From: Skermanella sp. TT6
GTDB lineage: Bacteria; Pseudomonadota; Alphaproteobacteria; Azospirillales; Azospirillaceae
NCBI RefSeq assembly: GCF_016653635.2
Contig: NZ_CP067420.1
Location: 51,001-115,000 of the forward strand
Length of the DNA: 64,000 bases
Reading direction: 5' to 3'
Positions 63,586-64,000 of this stretch are shown in pieces (the stretch's first letter is position 1; each line of letters starts with the position of its first letter). The notes under the pieces are model-generated. The model was not told where the DNA came from. It made no database searches and saw nothing but the letters and a program-made list of their open reading frames with translations. A program made the translations under genes and the position numbers.

Positions 63586-63976
63586 ACCGAAGCGCTGGTG
63601 GCCGACGCCGCCGACACGCAGAGGGATCAGCCCACCGAGGATGGATCGAACGACGCGCTGTAGCGCGTCGAAATTCTGTCTCCGGGTTTAAGGTTGAGGC
63701 AAGAGTTTCGGCCCATTTTGCAAATGGGCCTGTGGTTTCGGTTCTCGAAATCGCCCGGATCTTTGACAAGTTGATCGTATGAGAGAAGGGATGCGCAGGC
63801 GGCGGCGCGGTATGGCCCGGTTCGGGGCACATATCGGAGCTGTTAGTCGAGCATCCTGGAAGCTACGCAGAGAATCACATGGTTCAAAGCTTAGGTTCTC
63901 GGGACTGTCTTGGGTGACGGTTCCCGTTGATCATCGCCGGTGTTCGGGGTTTCGGTCCCGGCAGTGGCGGTGAGTT
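63586..63976 (+). other. 16S rRNA leader
   Basis: The untranslated leader contains CTTTGACAAGTTGATCGTAT (63761-63780) followed by GAGAGAAGGGATGCGCAGGC, resembling the conserved leader segment with antitermination/processing signals that precedes 16S in alphaproteobacteria. No protein gene is supported here; short frames in this stretch are incidental. Confidence 0.55.
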
Positions 63977-64000
63977 CAACCTGAGAGTTTGATCCTGGCT
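63977..64000 (+). rRNA. rrs: 16S ribosomal RNA, 5' end only
   Basis: CAACCTGAGAGTTTGATCCT followed by GGCT is the universal 16S 5' end (the 27F primer region). The gene continues beyond the window. The mature 5' terminus is placed by analogy and may be off by a few bases. Confidence 0.93.

Overview
The window is high-GC DNA of an alphaproteobacterium, most likely a member of the Rhodospirillales close to Azospirillum or Skermanella. This placement is an inference from gene content. The pointers are a cbb3 oxidase operon behind an FNR/FixK box, a VtlR-like LysR regulator followed by an AbcR-like small RNA, periplasmic glucan genes, phnF/phnM, an ELM1-family protein, and a carotenoid plus type III polyketide operon. 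Only the first ~24 bases of a 16S rRNA gene are visible, at the right edge, so the 16S cannot settle the genus here.

Layout, left to right. 1-2.8 kb: a DctB-like sensor kinase running off the left edge, an RlmI-type rRNA methyltransferase and a GNAT-like protein. 2.85-6.4 kb: an FNR/FixK box and the microaerobic cytochrome cbb3 oxidase operon ccoNOQP, closed by a strong terminator. 6.5-14 kb: an exported protein, carB, greA with a terminator usable from both strands, an Lrp regulator, an ELM1-family protein and trxB. 14-21 kb: vtlR-like regulator with its candidate sRNA, a Cache protein, a divergent EF-G paralogue, two Dps paralogues around a small protein, and msrP. 21-25.4 kb: a signalling operon (hybrid kinase, CheY-like protein, DHp-only protein). 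25.5-29.7 kb: amidase, an SDR lacking its catalytic Tyr/Lys, a frameshifted TPR gene and a DUF1622 membrane protein. 29.7-31.8 kb: a group II intron whose maturase has a disrupted C-terminus, sitting between arms of a dispersed 10-bp-period repeat.

31.8-42.2 kb is the most distinctive block. Eight minus-strand genes, nearly all overlapping by 1-4 bases, encode two CrtN/CrtI-type desaturases, an acyltransferase, a GT2 glycosyltransferase, a type III polyketide synthase, a methyltransferase, an FAD oxidoreductase and a DUF1045 2H-phosphodiesterase-like protein. A divergent aldehyde dehydrogenase precedes them. The carotenoid half has the same enzyme types as staphyloxanthin-type C30 pathways (CrtN, CrtP, CrtQ, CrtO, AldH), and it is translationally chained to a polyketide cassette.

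42-64 kb: a REP-like palindrome, a repeat-containing lipoprotein, phnF and phnM without the C-P lyase core, DUF1289, opgGH, an extensin-like peptidase-fold protein, an orphan minus-strand terminator suggesting an sRNA, and an exported protein. Then come a thiolase-RidA-acyl-CoA dehydrogenase operon, an orphan OmpR-type regulator, an HCCA-isomerase-like protein, DUF3775, and remnants of a Rossmann protein and an ion channel. These are followed by HMG-CoA lyase with an SLC13-like transporter, an acyl-carrier-like protein, a GT-C type membrane glycosyltransferase, a GMC oxidoreductase with a Tat partner, DUF1489, and finally an rrn promoter and leader running into 16S rRNA.
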